Shown piece by piece: positions 50,970 through 59,382 of a DNA stretch of 64,000 bases (within the stretch, counting starts at the first letter, position 1; the number at the start of each line of letters is the position of its first letter). Location: positions 1 to 64,000 of the forward strand of contig JARKPR010000047.1 in assembly GCA_029975165.1 (NCBI GenBank), read 5' to 3'. The position numbers were made by a program, and so were the translations under genes. Source of the DNA: Selenomonadales bacterium (GTDB lineage Bacteria > Bacillota > Negativicutes > Sporomusales > UBA7701). The notes beneath the pieces are model-generated. The model was not told the DNA's origin, made no database searches, and saw nothing but the letters and a program-made list of their open reading frames with translations.

Positions 50970-51968
50970 CTACTTGACGATGCCGCGCTCCCTGGCGACC
51001 GTCATCGCCCCGAAGGCGGCTATATCCTCGGCGACATCCTCGGCCACCGGCCGCAGGCCGCCGCGGAAAAAACCCTCCGCCTGTAGCAGAGCGTGGAAAG
51101 CGTCGCGCAGCACGCTTTTGCCCATGATGAAAACCGGCATCTCCGGGCTGACGGCGAAGGCCCGGCTGCTCCGTAGCGCCAGCAGATCGGTCTGCAGCAC
51201 CGCCCCCAGCAGGAAATTCGCCTTGGCCTGAACGCCGTAATCGGTGAACTGGTCGAGAATCCGCACCGTGAAGCACGCGCGGCTCAGCCCGACCCGCCGG
51301 GCGCAGGCCGCGCCCTCCAACACCATCGCCTCGTCCACGCTGCTGACGAACGAGCCCTGCAAGGCGCTCTTCAGGATAGTGTCCTGCGTTATGACGCTGA
51401 GCAATTCGCCCGCGAGGGTCGTCAGGCAACCGGCGATACGCCGCTCCCCGTTCATCACCACGAACTTGGTATGCGAACCGGGCAGGACGAAAACCGCCGG
51501 CCCTGCGATGGCCAGCCGCCTTACCAGGCCGAAAACCTCGACCTCCTCGCCCCGCATGATGTCCATCGTCTCGCAGTTGTCGGCGTCCACCCGCCCGGTG
51601 GCGTTCTTCACCCCCGGCACGAACCAGATCGGCCGGTCCGCCACCGCAGGCACCTGCGCAGCCGCCATCCCGGCCGCCAGGTCGCCGATCCCGGCCGGTG
51701 CGGCCACATGCGGCACCTCGTGCAGGCCGACATTCGACGTAATCATCCCCGAGGCCACGATCGCCTCCACATCGGCCGTCGCCACCCCGGCGGCGGCGCA
51801 AGCCTCGGTCAGCGCCTGGCGCACCCCCTGCTGGAGCTTGCTGCGGCTGCCGGTCACGGCCGTGTCGCGAACCCCGGCCGCCGCGAACGCCCCGGCAACC
51901 ACCCGGTCGTCCCGCCAGACCTTCACCCGCGTATTCGTCGTCCCCGTGTCAACGGTAAGATAATACAC
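50970..51968 (-). CDS. dgoK: 2-dehydro-3-deoxygalactonokinase (DgoK family)
   Basis: This 332-aa sugar-acid kinase phosphorylates 2-keto-3-deoxygalactonate or a related acid. The phosphate-binding loop LTVDTGTTNTRVKVW lies at the N-terminus; VPHVAAPAGI, PGVKNA, DIMRGEEVEVFG and LPGSHTKFV are family features. The GTG at 51968, preceded by GGTGATGGTGAA, gives the normal family length; the longer open frame upstream runs through a terminator. Its position beside tctCBA suggests the imported acid may feed this pathway. Confidence 0.88.
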   Translation of the reverse strand: MYYLTVDTGTTNTRVKVWRDDRVVAGAFAAAGVRDTAVTGSRSKLQQGVRQALTEACAAAGVATADVEAIVASGMITSNVGLHEVPHVAAPAGIGDLAAGMAAAQVPAVADRPIWFVPGVKNATGRVDADNCETMDIMRGEEVEVFGLVRRLAIAGPAVFVLPGSHTKFVVMNGERRIAGCLTTLAGELLSVITQDTILKSALQGSFVSSVDEAMVLEGAACARRVGLSRACFTVRILDQFTDYGVQAKANFLLGAVLQTDLLALRSSRAFAVSPEMPVFIMGKSVLRDAFHALLQAEGFFRGGLRPVAEDVAEDIAAFGAMTVARERGIVK

Positions 51969-52070
51969 TTCACCATCACCGCCGGCCGCAAATTGCCCGC
52001 GAATGGTTGCCCGCGGGCGTCCATTTTCCTTTATCTTGTTCGCCGTCGCCCACGCTAACCCTCCCGCGAA

Positions 52071-52106
52071 ACGACGAAAAGGACGGTGGGCCGTCCTTTT
52101 CGTCGT
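52071..52106 (-). terminator. terminator of the Fur-controlled mini-transcript
   Basis: ACGACGAAAAGGACGG and CCGTCCTTTTCGTCGT form a perfect 16-bp stem with loop TGGG (52087-52090). The T-run lies inside the stem and continues TTTCG on the minus strand. Confidence 0.75.
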
Positions 52107-52147
52107 ATAAAGCTTATCCTGTATACCCGGGCCGCGAGGATGGCGGT

Positions 52148-52240
52148 CTAGCGGCCGCTGCCGTCGGCGCTGCGCCATACCAGGCAGGCGGCGCAGCCGA
52201 ACGCGGCCACTCCGATCCCGGTCAAAAGCACTGTCACCAT
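52148..52240 (-). CDS. 30-aa predicted membrane peptide, Fur-controlled
   Basis: The peptide begins MVTVLLTGIGVAAFG and ends WRSADGSGR, with one hydrophobic helix holding two cysteines (GCAAC) and a positively charged tail. GGGGGTGACGAT precedes the ATG. It lies inside a discrete unit: a consensus promoter and Fur box upstream and a strong hairpin downstream. No family is recognised. It might help iron uptake in the membrane, or the RNA itself may be the regulator. Confidence 0.6.
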   Translation of the reverse strand: MVTVLLTGIGVAAFGCAACLVWRSADGSGR

Positions 52241-52265
52241 ATCGTCACCCCCGCCAGCATTTATT

Positions 52266-52284
52266 GATAATGATTATTATTATC
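52266..52284. promoter_or_regulatory. Fur box
   Basis: GATAATGATTATTATTATC matches the 19-bp Fur consensus GATAATGATAATCATTATC at 17 positions. It covers the expected start site of the minus-strand promoter next to it. Confidence 0.85.
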
Positions 52285-52290
52285 AATTAT

Positions 52291-52319
52291 ATTTTACTCT
52301 TCCCGCCAATTATTGTCAA
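52291..52319 (-). promoter_or_regulatory. sigma-A promoter overlapped by the Fur box
   Basis: TTGACA (52314-52319) and TAAAAT (52291-52296) on the minus strand are exactly 17 bases apart. The start site falls near 52284, inside the Fur box, so iron-loaded Fur should block transcription. Confidence 0.8.
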
Positions 52320-52423
52320 GGCATTTCCTGCATTGCAAAATCAAATTTATTATTACATAATAAAGGACCTTGGCGGTTGCCCGTCAAGGTCCCGGTCCAA
52401 TATCCTGCTCGTGCCGCGCCGCC

Positions 52424-53815
52424 TCACGGCCGGCGGCGCTTCGGCTGCGGGCGCACCACGATCGCCGGCTGCTCCAGCGGGCAGCCGTTCTCGCACGCCC
52501 CGCACCCCACGCACTTTTCGTTCACCACGCTCGGCCGGTCCTGCTTGTCCGAATCGATCGCGTGCTGCGGGCATTGCTCCTGGCACAGCAGGCACAGCTT
52601 GCCTTCCGCCCAGCCAATGCAGCGGGCCCGATCGATCTCCGCCAGGCCGATGACCGCCTTTTCCACCGGCAGGCTGGCTATCGCCCCCGTCGGGCAGACT
52701 CTCTGGCAGTCCTGGGTCAGCTCGCAGCGGGCCTCGCGGGGCACGATCACCGGCGTCAGGAACGACGCCGCCCCGCTCGACAGCGGCATCGCCTTCAGGC
52801 ACTTGCTCGGGCACGCCTTGATGCAGCGGCCGCAGCGGCTGCAGCGCGCCAGGAACTCGTCCTCCTCCAGCGCCCCCGGCGGCCTGAGCGGCTGGGCGCC
52901 GGCCGGCCGGCCGAGCGCCGGCGCCGCGGCAGTCGCCACCGCCAGCGCCACCCCGGCACGGATGACCTCCCGCCGCGTGAACGTCCCGCCGGCAGCAGCC
53001 GTATGGCCGTCATCCCCGGCGGCCAGCGCAAAATCGCCGGCCGGGCAGACTCCGGCGCAACGGCCGCATACCAGGCAGTCCGCCCCGGCCCACGCCGGGC
53101 CGGCCGCGGCTGCGCCTGTCGGGCAAGCGCGCGCGCACAGCCCGCAGCGCCGGCAGCCGGCCGGCGCCTTCACCGCCCACCGCCGCCAGCGTGCCAGCAG
53201 CGACAGCGTCAGGCCCGTGGGGCACAAATACACGCACCAAAAGCGGGGGAAAGCGATCAGTCCCGCCGCGAGCAGCGCCGCCGCCATCCAGGGCACCTCG
53301 CCCCGCCACAGCCGCGCCAGCTCGGAAGTCAGCAAATGGAACGGGCTAAGATAAAGCACCCAGCCGCTGCCCAGCAGCATGAGCGCCGCCAGCGCCAGCA
53401 GCCAGTGGTAGCGGTACGGGCGCAGCCGGTCCGTCCACGCCGGTCGGCCGGCCCCCGGGCCGCGCCCCAGGCGACGGCGGACGAAAGCCCGCCCGTCGTG
53501 CATCAGGGCCAACAGGCCGCCCAGCGGGCAGAGCCAGCCGCAGAACACCCTGCCGGCCGCCAGGGTGAGCAGCACGGTCGCCAGCGGCAGCCAGCCCCAG
53601 GCCGGGAACGCCCCCTCCCATCGCAGATAGCTTACAAGCAAAAGCGGGTCCAGGCGCGAGAACCACAGCAACAAGCCGCTGTCGGCCGGCAGAGGGTACT
53701 GGTGGCGGGCCACCAGCGCCACCACGGCCGCCAGCAGCGACGCCGGCAGCAAAGTCCGCCCGTAGCGGAGGGCAGGCAGCTTCATCGCACTTTTGCTAAA
53801 ATCCCTGCGATCCAT
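52424..53815 (-). CDS. NapH/NapG-like fused membrane polyferredoxin
   Basis: This 463-aa protein has four to five N-terminal helices with the NapH/MauN/CcoG-type motifs RVFCGWLCPLGGL and FWCVYLCPTGLTL, then ferredoxin clusters CRRCGLCARACP and CLVCGRCAGVCP. Next come a twin-arginine-like hydrophobic segment (TFTRREVIRAGVALAVATAAA, residues about 285) and further clusters CSRCGRCIKACP, CQRVCP, CLLCQEQCP and CVGCGACENGCP. The layout equals NapH joined to NapG. The role is probably electron transfer from quinol to a periplasmic acceptor. The ATG at 53815 is chosen from GGTGG 10 bases ahead. Confidence 0.85.
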   Translation of the reverse strand: MDRRDFSKSAMKLPALRYGRTLLPASLLAAVVALVARHQYPLPADSGLLLWFSRLDPLLLVSYLRWEGAFPAWGWLPLATVLLTLAAGRVFCGWLCPLGGLLALMHDGRAFVRRRLGRGPGAGRPAWTDRLRPYRYHWLLALAALMLLGSGWVLYLSPFHLLTSELARLWRGEVPWMAAALLAAGLIAFPRFWCVYLCPTGLTLSLLARWRRWAVKAPAGCRRCGLCARACPTGAAAAGPAWAGADCLVCGRCAGVCPAGDFALAAGDDGHTAAAGGTFTRREVIRAGVALAVATAAAPALGRPAGAQPLRPPGALEEDEFLARCSRCGRCIKACPSKCLKAMPLSSGAASFLTPVIVPREARCELTQDCQRVCPTGAIASLPVEKAVIGLAEIDRARCIGWAEGKLCLLCQEQCPQHAIDSDKQDRPSVVNEKCVGCGACENGCPLEQPAIVVRPQPKRRRP

Positions 53816-54034
53816 CTCATCAACTCCACCGACCGAATAATAAGCCTGAACGACGGATATAGCAAATCCTCGGCCGTGACCGAGGACAGCATTGTCGATC
53901 TGATAAAGGAAATTTTCGCCGCCGCCCGCAGTTCTCCCTGTCTGGCGGCAAATTTTTCTTCGCCGCCGTGGCCGCCTCCTGTCCGGTAATTTCCCGCACC
54001 CCGGGCATAATATCTGCTTAGGAGGCGACACGGC

Positions 54035-56686
54035 ATGCCGAGATACGTACTCTTCTTCGCGGAAATCAACCGCGCCGATCTACCCGACGTGGGCGGCAAA
54101 GGCGCAAACCTGGCCGAGCTTTGGCACATTCCAGGCATCGCCGTGCCCGAAGGCTTCTGCGTCACCACCGGAGCCTACGCGGCCTTCGTCGCGGCCAGCC
54201 CGGAATTCGCCGCCCTGCTGAAGGCCCTGGAAACCGTCGACATAACCTCGCCGGGCGAACTCCGCCAGGCCGGGCAGCGCCTCCGCGACCACCTTGAAAG
54301 CCTCGCCATCCCGGCGCCCGTGGAGCAGGCGATCGTCCAGGCCTGGGAGACGACCGGCTGCGACTACCACTACGCCATCCGCTCCAGTGCCACCGCCGAG
54401 GACCTGCCGACCGCCTCCTTCGCCGGCCAGCAGGACACCTACCTCAACATCGCCGGTGAGCGGTCCATACTCGACAGCGTGCGCAAATGCTGGGCTTCAC
54501 TCTTCACCGACCGGGCCATCGCCTACCGCCGCCAGAACGGCTTCGCCCACGACAAGGTCCTCCTGTCCGTCGTCGTGCAACGGATGGTCTACCCCGAAGC
54601 GGCGGGCATCATGTTCACCGCCGACCCCGTCAGCGGCAACCGCACCGTCGTATCCATCGACGCCGGCTTCGGGCTGGGGGAGGCGCTCGTGTCCGGGATC
54701 GTGACCGCCGACCTGTACAAGGTCAAGGCCGGCAAGCTCGTCGCCAAAAAGATCGGCCGCAAGCAGGTCGCCATAAACGCCGCGCCGGCCGGGGGAACCG
54801 TAAGGGAAACCATCACCGGCGACAGGCAGACGGCGCAGGTGCTGTCCGACGGCGACGCCGTCAGCCTGGCCGGCATCGGCAGGACTATCGAGCAGCATTT
54901 CGGCAGCCCGCAGGACATAGAATGGTGCCTCGCCGACGGCCAGCTCCACATCGTCCAGAGCCGGCCTATCACCACCCTCTACCCCCTCCCCGCGGCTACC
55001 GGCAACACCCTGCGGCTCTTCCTCTCCCTCGGCCACCCGCAGATGATGACCGACGCCATGAAACCCCTGGGGCTGTCGGTGCTGAGAACCATCGTGCCGT
55101 TCGGCAAAGCCTCGCCCGGCGACGAGAGCGACCTCCTGCAGGCGGCCGGCAGCAGGCCCTACCTCGACGCCACCCCCCTGCTCGCCTACCCCGAGCTGCG
55201 CGCCAGGCTCCCCGGCCTGCTCCGCAATATCGACGAAACGATCGGCCGGGCGGTCGAGGAATACACCGCGCAGGAAGAATTCCGCGCCGGCGCCCCCGGC
55301 GACAAAAAACTGCCGCTCTCCCTCGCCAAAGCCCTCTTCCCGACCGCTTTCGCCATCCTCGGCAACCTCCTCTACCGCGACAACGGGCAGGCCATCGAAG
55401 ACCTCGACCGCTTCATCGCCGCCAAAACAAGCGAGAACCGCGGCAAACTCCAGAATGTATCCGGTCCCGCCCGGATCGCCCTCATCCGCGAGACGCTCGC
55501 TGCCCTCATGCCGACGATCCTCCCCCGGGCGGCGCCCTTTCTGGCCCCGGCCCTCATAACCTACAAGCTCATCGAGCGCCTGTCCGTCAAATGGCTCGGC
55601 GACGCGGCCGAACTCGGCGACATCGGCAAATCGCCGCCAGGCAACGTCACCAGCGAAATGGGCCTGGCGCTCGGCGACGTCGCCGACGCCGTGCGCGAGC
55701 ACCCGGCGGTGAGCGAATACCTGCGGCAGGCGGACGACGCGACCTTCCTCGACGGCCTGCGGGCCGTTCCCGGCGGCGAACAGGTCCTGCCGGCCCTCGT
55801 CGCCTTCTTCGCCCGCTACGGCATGCGCGGCCCGGGCGAGATCGACCTCACCCGGCCGCGGTGGCGCGAAGCGCCCACCCAGCTCGTGCCCGCCATCCTC
55901 AGCCACCTCAGAGGCCGGGAGCCGGGACGCCACCGCTGCGACTTCCTCGCCGGCCAGCAGGCCGCCGCGGCCGCCGCCGCGCGGCTCGTCGACCGCCTAC
56001 GCCACACCCCGGCAGGCTTTTTCAAGGCCAGGCGCATGCAGCGCCTCATCCGGGTGCACCGCGCCCTGATCGGCCTGCGCGAGCACCCCAAATACTTCCT
56101 CGTCCAGAACCTCGACATCGTCAAACAGGCCCTCATGCAGGAGGCCGCCGCCCTCGTCGCCGACGGCGTCCTCGCCGAACCGCAGGAAATCTTCTGGCTG
56201 ACCCTGCCGGAAATCGCGCGGACCGTCGAAACCCGGCGGCTCGACCGCGCCATCCTCGCCGAACGGCGAGAGAAATACCTTGCCGACGCCAAGCTTGTCC
56301 CGCCCCGTGCCATGACGAGCGAAGGCGAGATAATCGCCGCCCGACCCCACGCCCAGGCCCCGCCGGGCGCGCTCGCCGGCACCGCCGTGTCGGCCGGGAC
56401 GGTGGCCGGCCGGGCCAGGGTCGTCCTCAGTCTGGAAGAAGCCTTGCTTGACAAAGGCGACATCCTCGTTGCCCCCTACACCGACCCCGGCTGGACGCCC
56501 CTCTTCCCGCTCGCCGCCGGTCTGGTCACCGAAGTGGGCGGCCTCATGACCCACGGCGCCGTCGTGGCGCGCGAATACGGCATCCCCGCCGTGGTGGGCG
56601 TCGAAGGCGCCACGCGCCTCATCCGCGACGGCCAGTTGATCCGGGTCGACGGCAGCCAGGGCTTCGTCGAAATACTCCCGCCCTAA
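54035..56686 (+). CDS. rph: rifampin phosphotransferase (PEP-synthase-like, RPH)
   Basis: This 883-aa dikinase inactivates rifamycins by moving the beta-phosphate of ATP onto the antibiotic, via a phosphohistidine. It has an N-terminal ATP-grasp domain (DVGGKGANLAEL; IRSSATAEDLPTASFAGQQDTYLN), a central drug-binding domain (about 320-750) and a C-terminal swivelling His domain, TEVGGLMTHGAVVAREYG, with catalytic H840. PEP synthases are shorter and have a different C-terminal barrel, which is absent here. SD AGGAGGCG precedes the ATG. Confidence 0.9.
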   Translation: MPRYVLFFAEINRADLPDVGGKGANLAELWHIPGIAVPEGFCVTTGAYAAFVAASPEFAALLKALETVDITSPGELRQAGQRLRDHLESLAIPAPVEQAIVQAWETTGCDYHYAIRSSATAEDLPTASFAGQQDTYLNIAGERSILDSVRKCWASLFTDRAIAYRRQNGFAHDKVLLSVVVQRMVYPEAAGIMFTADPVSGNRTVVSIDAGFGLGEALVSGIVTADLYKVKAGKLVAKKIGRKQVAINAAPAGGTVRETITGDRQTAQVLSDGDAVSLAGIGRTIEQHFGSPQDIEWCLADGQLHIVQSRPITTLYPLPAATGNTLRLFLSLGHPQMMTDAMKPLGLSVLRTIVPFGKASPGDESDLLQAAGSRPYLDATPLLAYPELRARLPGLLRNIDETIGRAVEEYTAQEEFRAGAPGDKKLPLSLAKALFPTAFAILGNLLYRDNGQAIEDLDRFIAAKTSENRGKLQNVSGPARIALIRETLAALMPTILPRAAPFLAPALITYKLIERLSVKWLGDAAELGDIGKSPPGNVTSEMGLALGDVADAVREHPAVSEYLRQADDATFLDGLRAVPGGEQVLPALVAFFARYGMRGPGEIDLTRPRWREAPTQLVPAILSHLRGREPGRHRCDFLAGQQAAAAAAARLVDRLRHTPAGFFKARRMQRLIRVHRALIGLREHPKYFLVQNLDIVKQALMQEAAALVADGVLAEPQEIFWLTLPEIARTVETRRLDRAILAERREKYLADAKLVPPRAMTSEGEIIAARPHAQAPPGALAGTAVSAGTVAGRARVVLSLEEALLDKGDILVAPYTDPGWTPLFPLAAGLVTEVGGLMTHGAVVAREYGIPAVVGVEGATRLIRDGQLIRVDGSQGFVEILPP

Positions 56687-56712
56687 AGGCGGGGCGACAC
56701 GCAACCCGCCGC

Positions 56713-56747
56713 AAAAAAAAAACGAGAGGCCGCCTTACGGTGGCCTC
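56713..56747 (-). terminator. terminator behind the secreted repeat protein gene
   Basis: GAGGCCGCC and GGTGGCCTC form a 9-bp stem with loop TTAC; on the minus strand a run of ten T follows. Confidence 0.9.
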
Positions 56748-56782
56748 CAGCTATCCTGCCGTTCCCTTGCGCAAGGGCGCGG

Positions 56783-57502
56783 CTATTTATTCGTTCCGCC
56801 CGGGACGCCCTGCAGCGGATTGATGTCGAGGAGCCGTTCCGCGTTTACGGCCATCCTGGCCTTCATGACAGCCGCCTTCACCATCGTGAGGCGCCCGGCT
56901 TCGACCTCCGCGTCCAGGCGCTCGGACACCAGCCGCGTGCACAGGTCGATGACCGCCTGCCTGTCGACGCCATGCGCGGCGGCGACCGCCAGCAGCGACT
57001 TGCCGCTCCGGAACTCGTCCTTCAGCGTCTGCTCGTCGATCCCCAGCAGCGCCACCAGCGGCGACAGGTCGATCCGCGGCCCGCCGGGAGCCGCGTTCAC
57101 CATCCTTTCCGCCCGCAGGGCGAGGTCGGCCTTCAGCTCTGCCGCCTTGTCCGCCGGCAGCCAGCCTGTCGCCACCCCGTCGTCGATCCGGTCCGCCATC
57201 TGGACGGCCAGCAAATTGACGACCGCCTGCGCGGACACCCCGTGGTCGGCGGCGATCTGCGCCAGCGTCTTGCCGGCGTCGATCCCGGCCTGCAGCGTAG
57301 CGGCGTCGCTGTTCAAGAGGGCCAGCAGCGCCGACCGGTCGGACTCCCAGAACAGTTGGCCGCGGCTTGCGCCGTCCGGCCGGCCGGCCGCAACCGTCGC
57401 GGCCGCCTGCTCCGGTCCCGGCTCCGCGGCCGACGCCACGCCGGCGGCGGCGATCATGGCAACGGTGCATGCCGCCAACAGCAACCTGGTTATGTTCTTC
57501 AT
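56783..57502 (-). CDS. secreted protein with helical GKTLAQIA-type repeats
   Basis: This 239-aa protein has a signal peptide ending GVASAAE (residue about 26). The mature part holds two copies of one module: LLALLNSDAATLQAGIDAGKTLAQIAADHGVSAQAVVNLL and LVALLGIDEQTLKDEFRSGKSLLAVAAAHGVDRQAVIDLC (split here by description; about 40 aa each), with a helical linker. The module resembles helix-turn-helix-like repeats of Firmicute surface proteins. Function unknown. The ATG at 57502 gives the signal peptide a normal length. Confidence 0.75.
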   Translation of the reverse strand: MKNITRLLLAACTVAMIAAAGVASAAEPGPEQAAATVAAGRPDGASRGQLFWESDRSALLALLNSDAATLQAGIDAGKTLAQIAADHGVSAQAVVNLLAVQMADRIDDGVATGWLPADKAAELKADLALRAERMVNAAPGGPRIDLSPLVALLGIDEQTLKDEFRSGKSLLAVAAAHGVDRQAVIDLCTRLVSERLDAEVEAGRLTMVKAAVMKARMAVNAERLLDINPLQGVPGGTNK

Positions 57503-57597
57503 CACATCACCCGTCCTTCGCAATTTCTCGGGGCAACGATAATATTATGAAGGACGAGTTTTTGATTTTTCTTAGAAACCCCCGCCGCAGCCGGCCA

Positions 57598-58542
57598 TCA
57601 CGGCGTCGTGGCGACCTTGCCCGGCTTGGGCACGCCGATGACCGTCACCGCCTTGCTCGCCTGATCGATGCGGTACAAGGCGTTGTCATGGCTGCTGGCC
57701 GTCCAGATCGCGCCGTGACCCAGGGCCAGCGCAGCCGGGTTTTTGCCCACTCTCACGTCGCTGATAGCCTTATTGCTTTTCGGGTCGATGAACACCACGT
57801 TGCCCTCGGCGAAATTCGCCGCCAGCACGAAACTCTCCGTGCACGCCGTATGCTGCGTGTTGCCTGTGGCGATCGCCGCCGCCGCCTTCATTGCCGCCGG
57901 GTCGAGGCGCAGCACTCTCTTGCCCGTCGGGTCGCCCGCCCACAGCGCGCCGAAACCGCCCGAGATCCCGCTGGGGTTGATCGGCACCCTTATCCTGCCT
58001 GTCACGGCGTTGGTTGCCGGGTCGATCCGCGAGACCATCATATCCACGCTCGCCACCCACACGGCGTTATCCAGCATGCAGATACTGTTAAGGAGACTGT
58101 TCGTCACCTTGATCGTCGCCGTTACCGCGTTGGCCGCCGGATCGATCCGCGATACCGTCCCCTGGGTCGAATTGGCCACCCATACCGCGCCGAACCCTGC
58201 GGCGATCGCCGTCGGCGCCTCGCCCACCTTCACCGTCGCCGCGATCTTGTTCGTCGCCGCGTCGATGCGCCACACCTTGCCATGGCCGAAATCGGCCAGC
58301 CACACGTCCGTACCGTCGGCGGCGATTCCCCGGCTCAGCCCGTCGAGCTCGATCGTCGCCGCCACCTTGTTGGTCGCCGGGTCGATGCGGTAAACCGCCG
58401 TCTTCGTCAGGTCGGTATTCGTCACCCACACCCCGGCGGTCCGCGCCGGGCCGGCCGCCTTCTCCGCCTTGCCGCCGCAGCCGGCCGCCAGCACCATGAG
58501 GGCCAGTGCCAGTACGGCGCCCAGCCCCTTAAGCCCCTTCAT
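57598..58542 (-). CDS. beta-propeller lipoprotein (YncE/Vgb-like)
   Basis: This 314-aa lipoprotein has lipobox LAAGC at about residue 22. It has six to seven repeats of about 42 aa built as VWV(A/T)N...VSRIDPATNAVTATIKV, the blade pattern of YVTN/Vgb/SMP-30 propellers. It is probably an extracytoplasmic binding or scaffold protein. GGAGGAGG stands ahead of the ATG. Confidence 0.85.
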   Translation of the reverse strand: MKGLKGLGAVLALALMVLAAGCGGKAEKAAGPARTAGVWVTNTDLTKTAVYRIDPATNKVAATIELDGLSRGIAADGTDVWLADFGHGKVWRIDAATNKIAATVKVGEAPTAIAAGFGAVWVANSTQGTVSRIDPAANAVTATIKVTNSLLNSICMLDNAVWVASVDMMVSRIDPATNAVTGRIRVPINPSGISGGFGALWAGDPTGKRVLRLDPAAMKAAAAIATGNTQHTACTESFVLAANFAEGNVVFIDPKSNKAISDVRVGKNPAALALGHGAIWTASSHDNALYRIDQASKAVTVIGVPKPGKVATTP

Positions 58543-58631
58543 CCCCCAGACCTCCTCCGTCGCGTCCCCGCCCTACAGGTCCGCCTTAATTTTCATACTG
58601 TGGTAATTATTGTATCATAATTGGCGGCCAC

Positions 58632-58667
58632 AAAAAAACCCGCTTTCTGCCGGCGGCAGAAAGCGGG
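58632..58667 (-). terminator. terminator of the sugar-acid operon
   Basis: CCCGCTTTCTGCC and GGCAGAAAGCGGG form a 13-bp perfect stem; on the minus strand TTTTTTTG follows. It lies directly behind the B3/4 gene. Confidence 0.92.
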
Positions 58668-58682
58668 CCGTAACCTCTTTCC

Positions 58683-59354
58683 CTAGCGGAAAATCCCGCC
58701 GCCGGCAGGCGTGGCCGCCGGCGCGAACAGCCTGACGTTGGCGAGGATATCCTCAAGCTGGCTCTCGACGAGACTTTGGCCAACCCCCGGCGGCGCATAG
58801 ACCACGAACAGGCTGCGCGTCGTCGCCGCCGTCAGCCGCGTGCGGAAATCCGGCCCGCACACGACGCTGGAGATGATGCCCTGCCGGTCGCGGATCAGCA
58901 TGTCGCCCGCCTTCGTCGCCTGCTCGCGGCCGCCGATGCCGGTATAACCCTCGCCGTCGGCCGCCACGTCCAGCACGAGCGGCGCCGCCACCGCGGCCAG
59001 GTCGTGGCCGGCGGTCAGCAGCCCGCTCTTCACCTCGGCCATGAACATCGCCTCGACCAGCGCCGCTTCGCGGGGAAAAGGCTTGCCCTTCACCGCCACC
59101 GACTCCATCTGCAGCAGCACGAAGTACGTCTTGCCGAACCGCCGGTAATAATCCCGGTAAGCCTGGACATGCCCCAAGGCCAGCAGGTCCTCCCGCGTCC
59201 GGTACCGCTCCCGGAGCGCGCTCTCCAGCTCGTTCTTCTTCGCCTCCAACCGCGCGTCGCTCTCCGGGCTGGCGACCTTGTCCACCGCCAGCAGGCCGAC
59301 GCAGGCCCCCGGGTGCGCGGCCCGCCATCCGGCCGTCACTTGCAGCATATCCAT
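58683..59354 (-). CDS. B3/4 domain protein (PheRS-beta editing-domain-like)
   Basis: This 223-aa stand-alone B3/4 domain is related to the editing region of phenylalanyl-tRNA synthetase beta. YRDYYRRFGKTYFVLLQMESVAVKGKPFP and SGLLTAGHDLAAVAAPLVLDVA are typical family stretches. Its substrate is unknown. It is the last gene of a minus-strand operon, 28 bp behind the UxaC-like gene. The ATG at 59348 (GGGGG 7 bases ahead) is a slightly better start than 59354. Confidence 0.83.
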   Translation of the reverse strand: MDMLQVTAGWRAAHPGACVGLLAVDKVASPESDARLEAKKNELESALRERYRTREDLLALGHVQAYRDYYRRFGKTYFVLLQMESVAVKGKPFPREAALVEAMFMAEVKSGLLTAGHDLAAVAAPLVLDVAADGEGYTGIGGREQATKAGDMLIRDRQGIISSVVCGPDFRTRLTAATTRSLFVVYAPPGVGQSLVESQLEDILANVRLFAPAATPAGGGIFR

Positions 59355-59382
59355 ACCCCCGTAATTTGTAACAGATAAACAG

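Noticed and set aside
53810-53989. Plus-strand frame reading HLINSTDRIISLNDGYSKSS before rph
   Set aside because: The peptide looks natural, but it has no start codon with an SD, runs into the antisense of the polyferredoxin gene and stops before rph. At most a decayed remnant.
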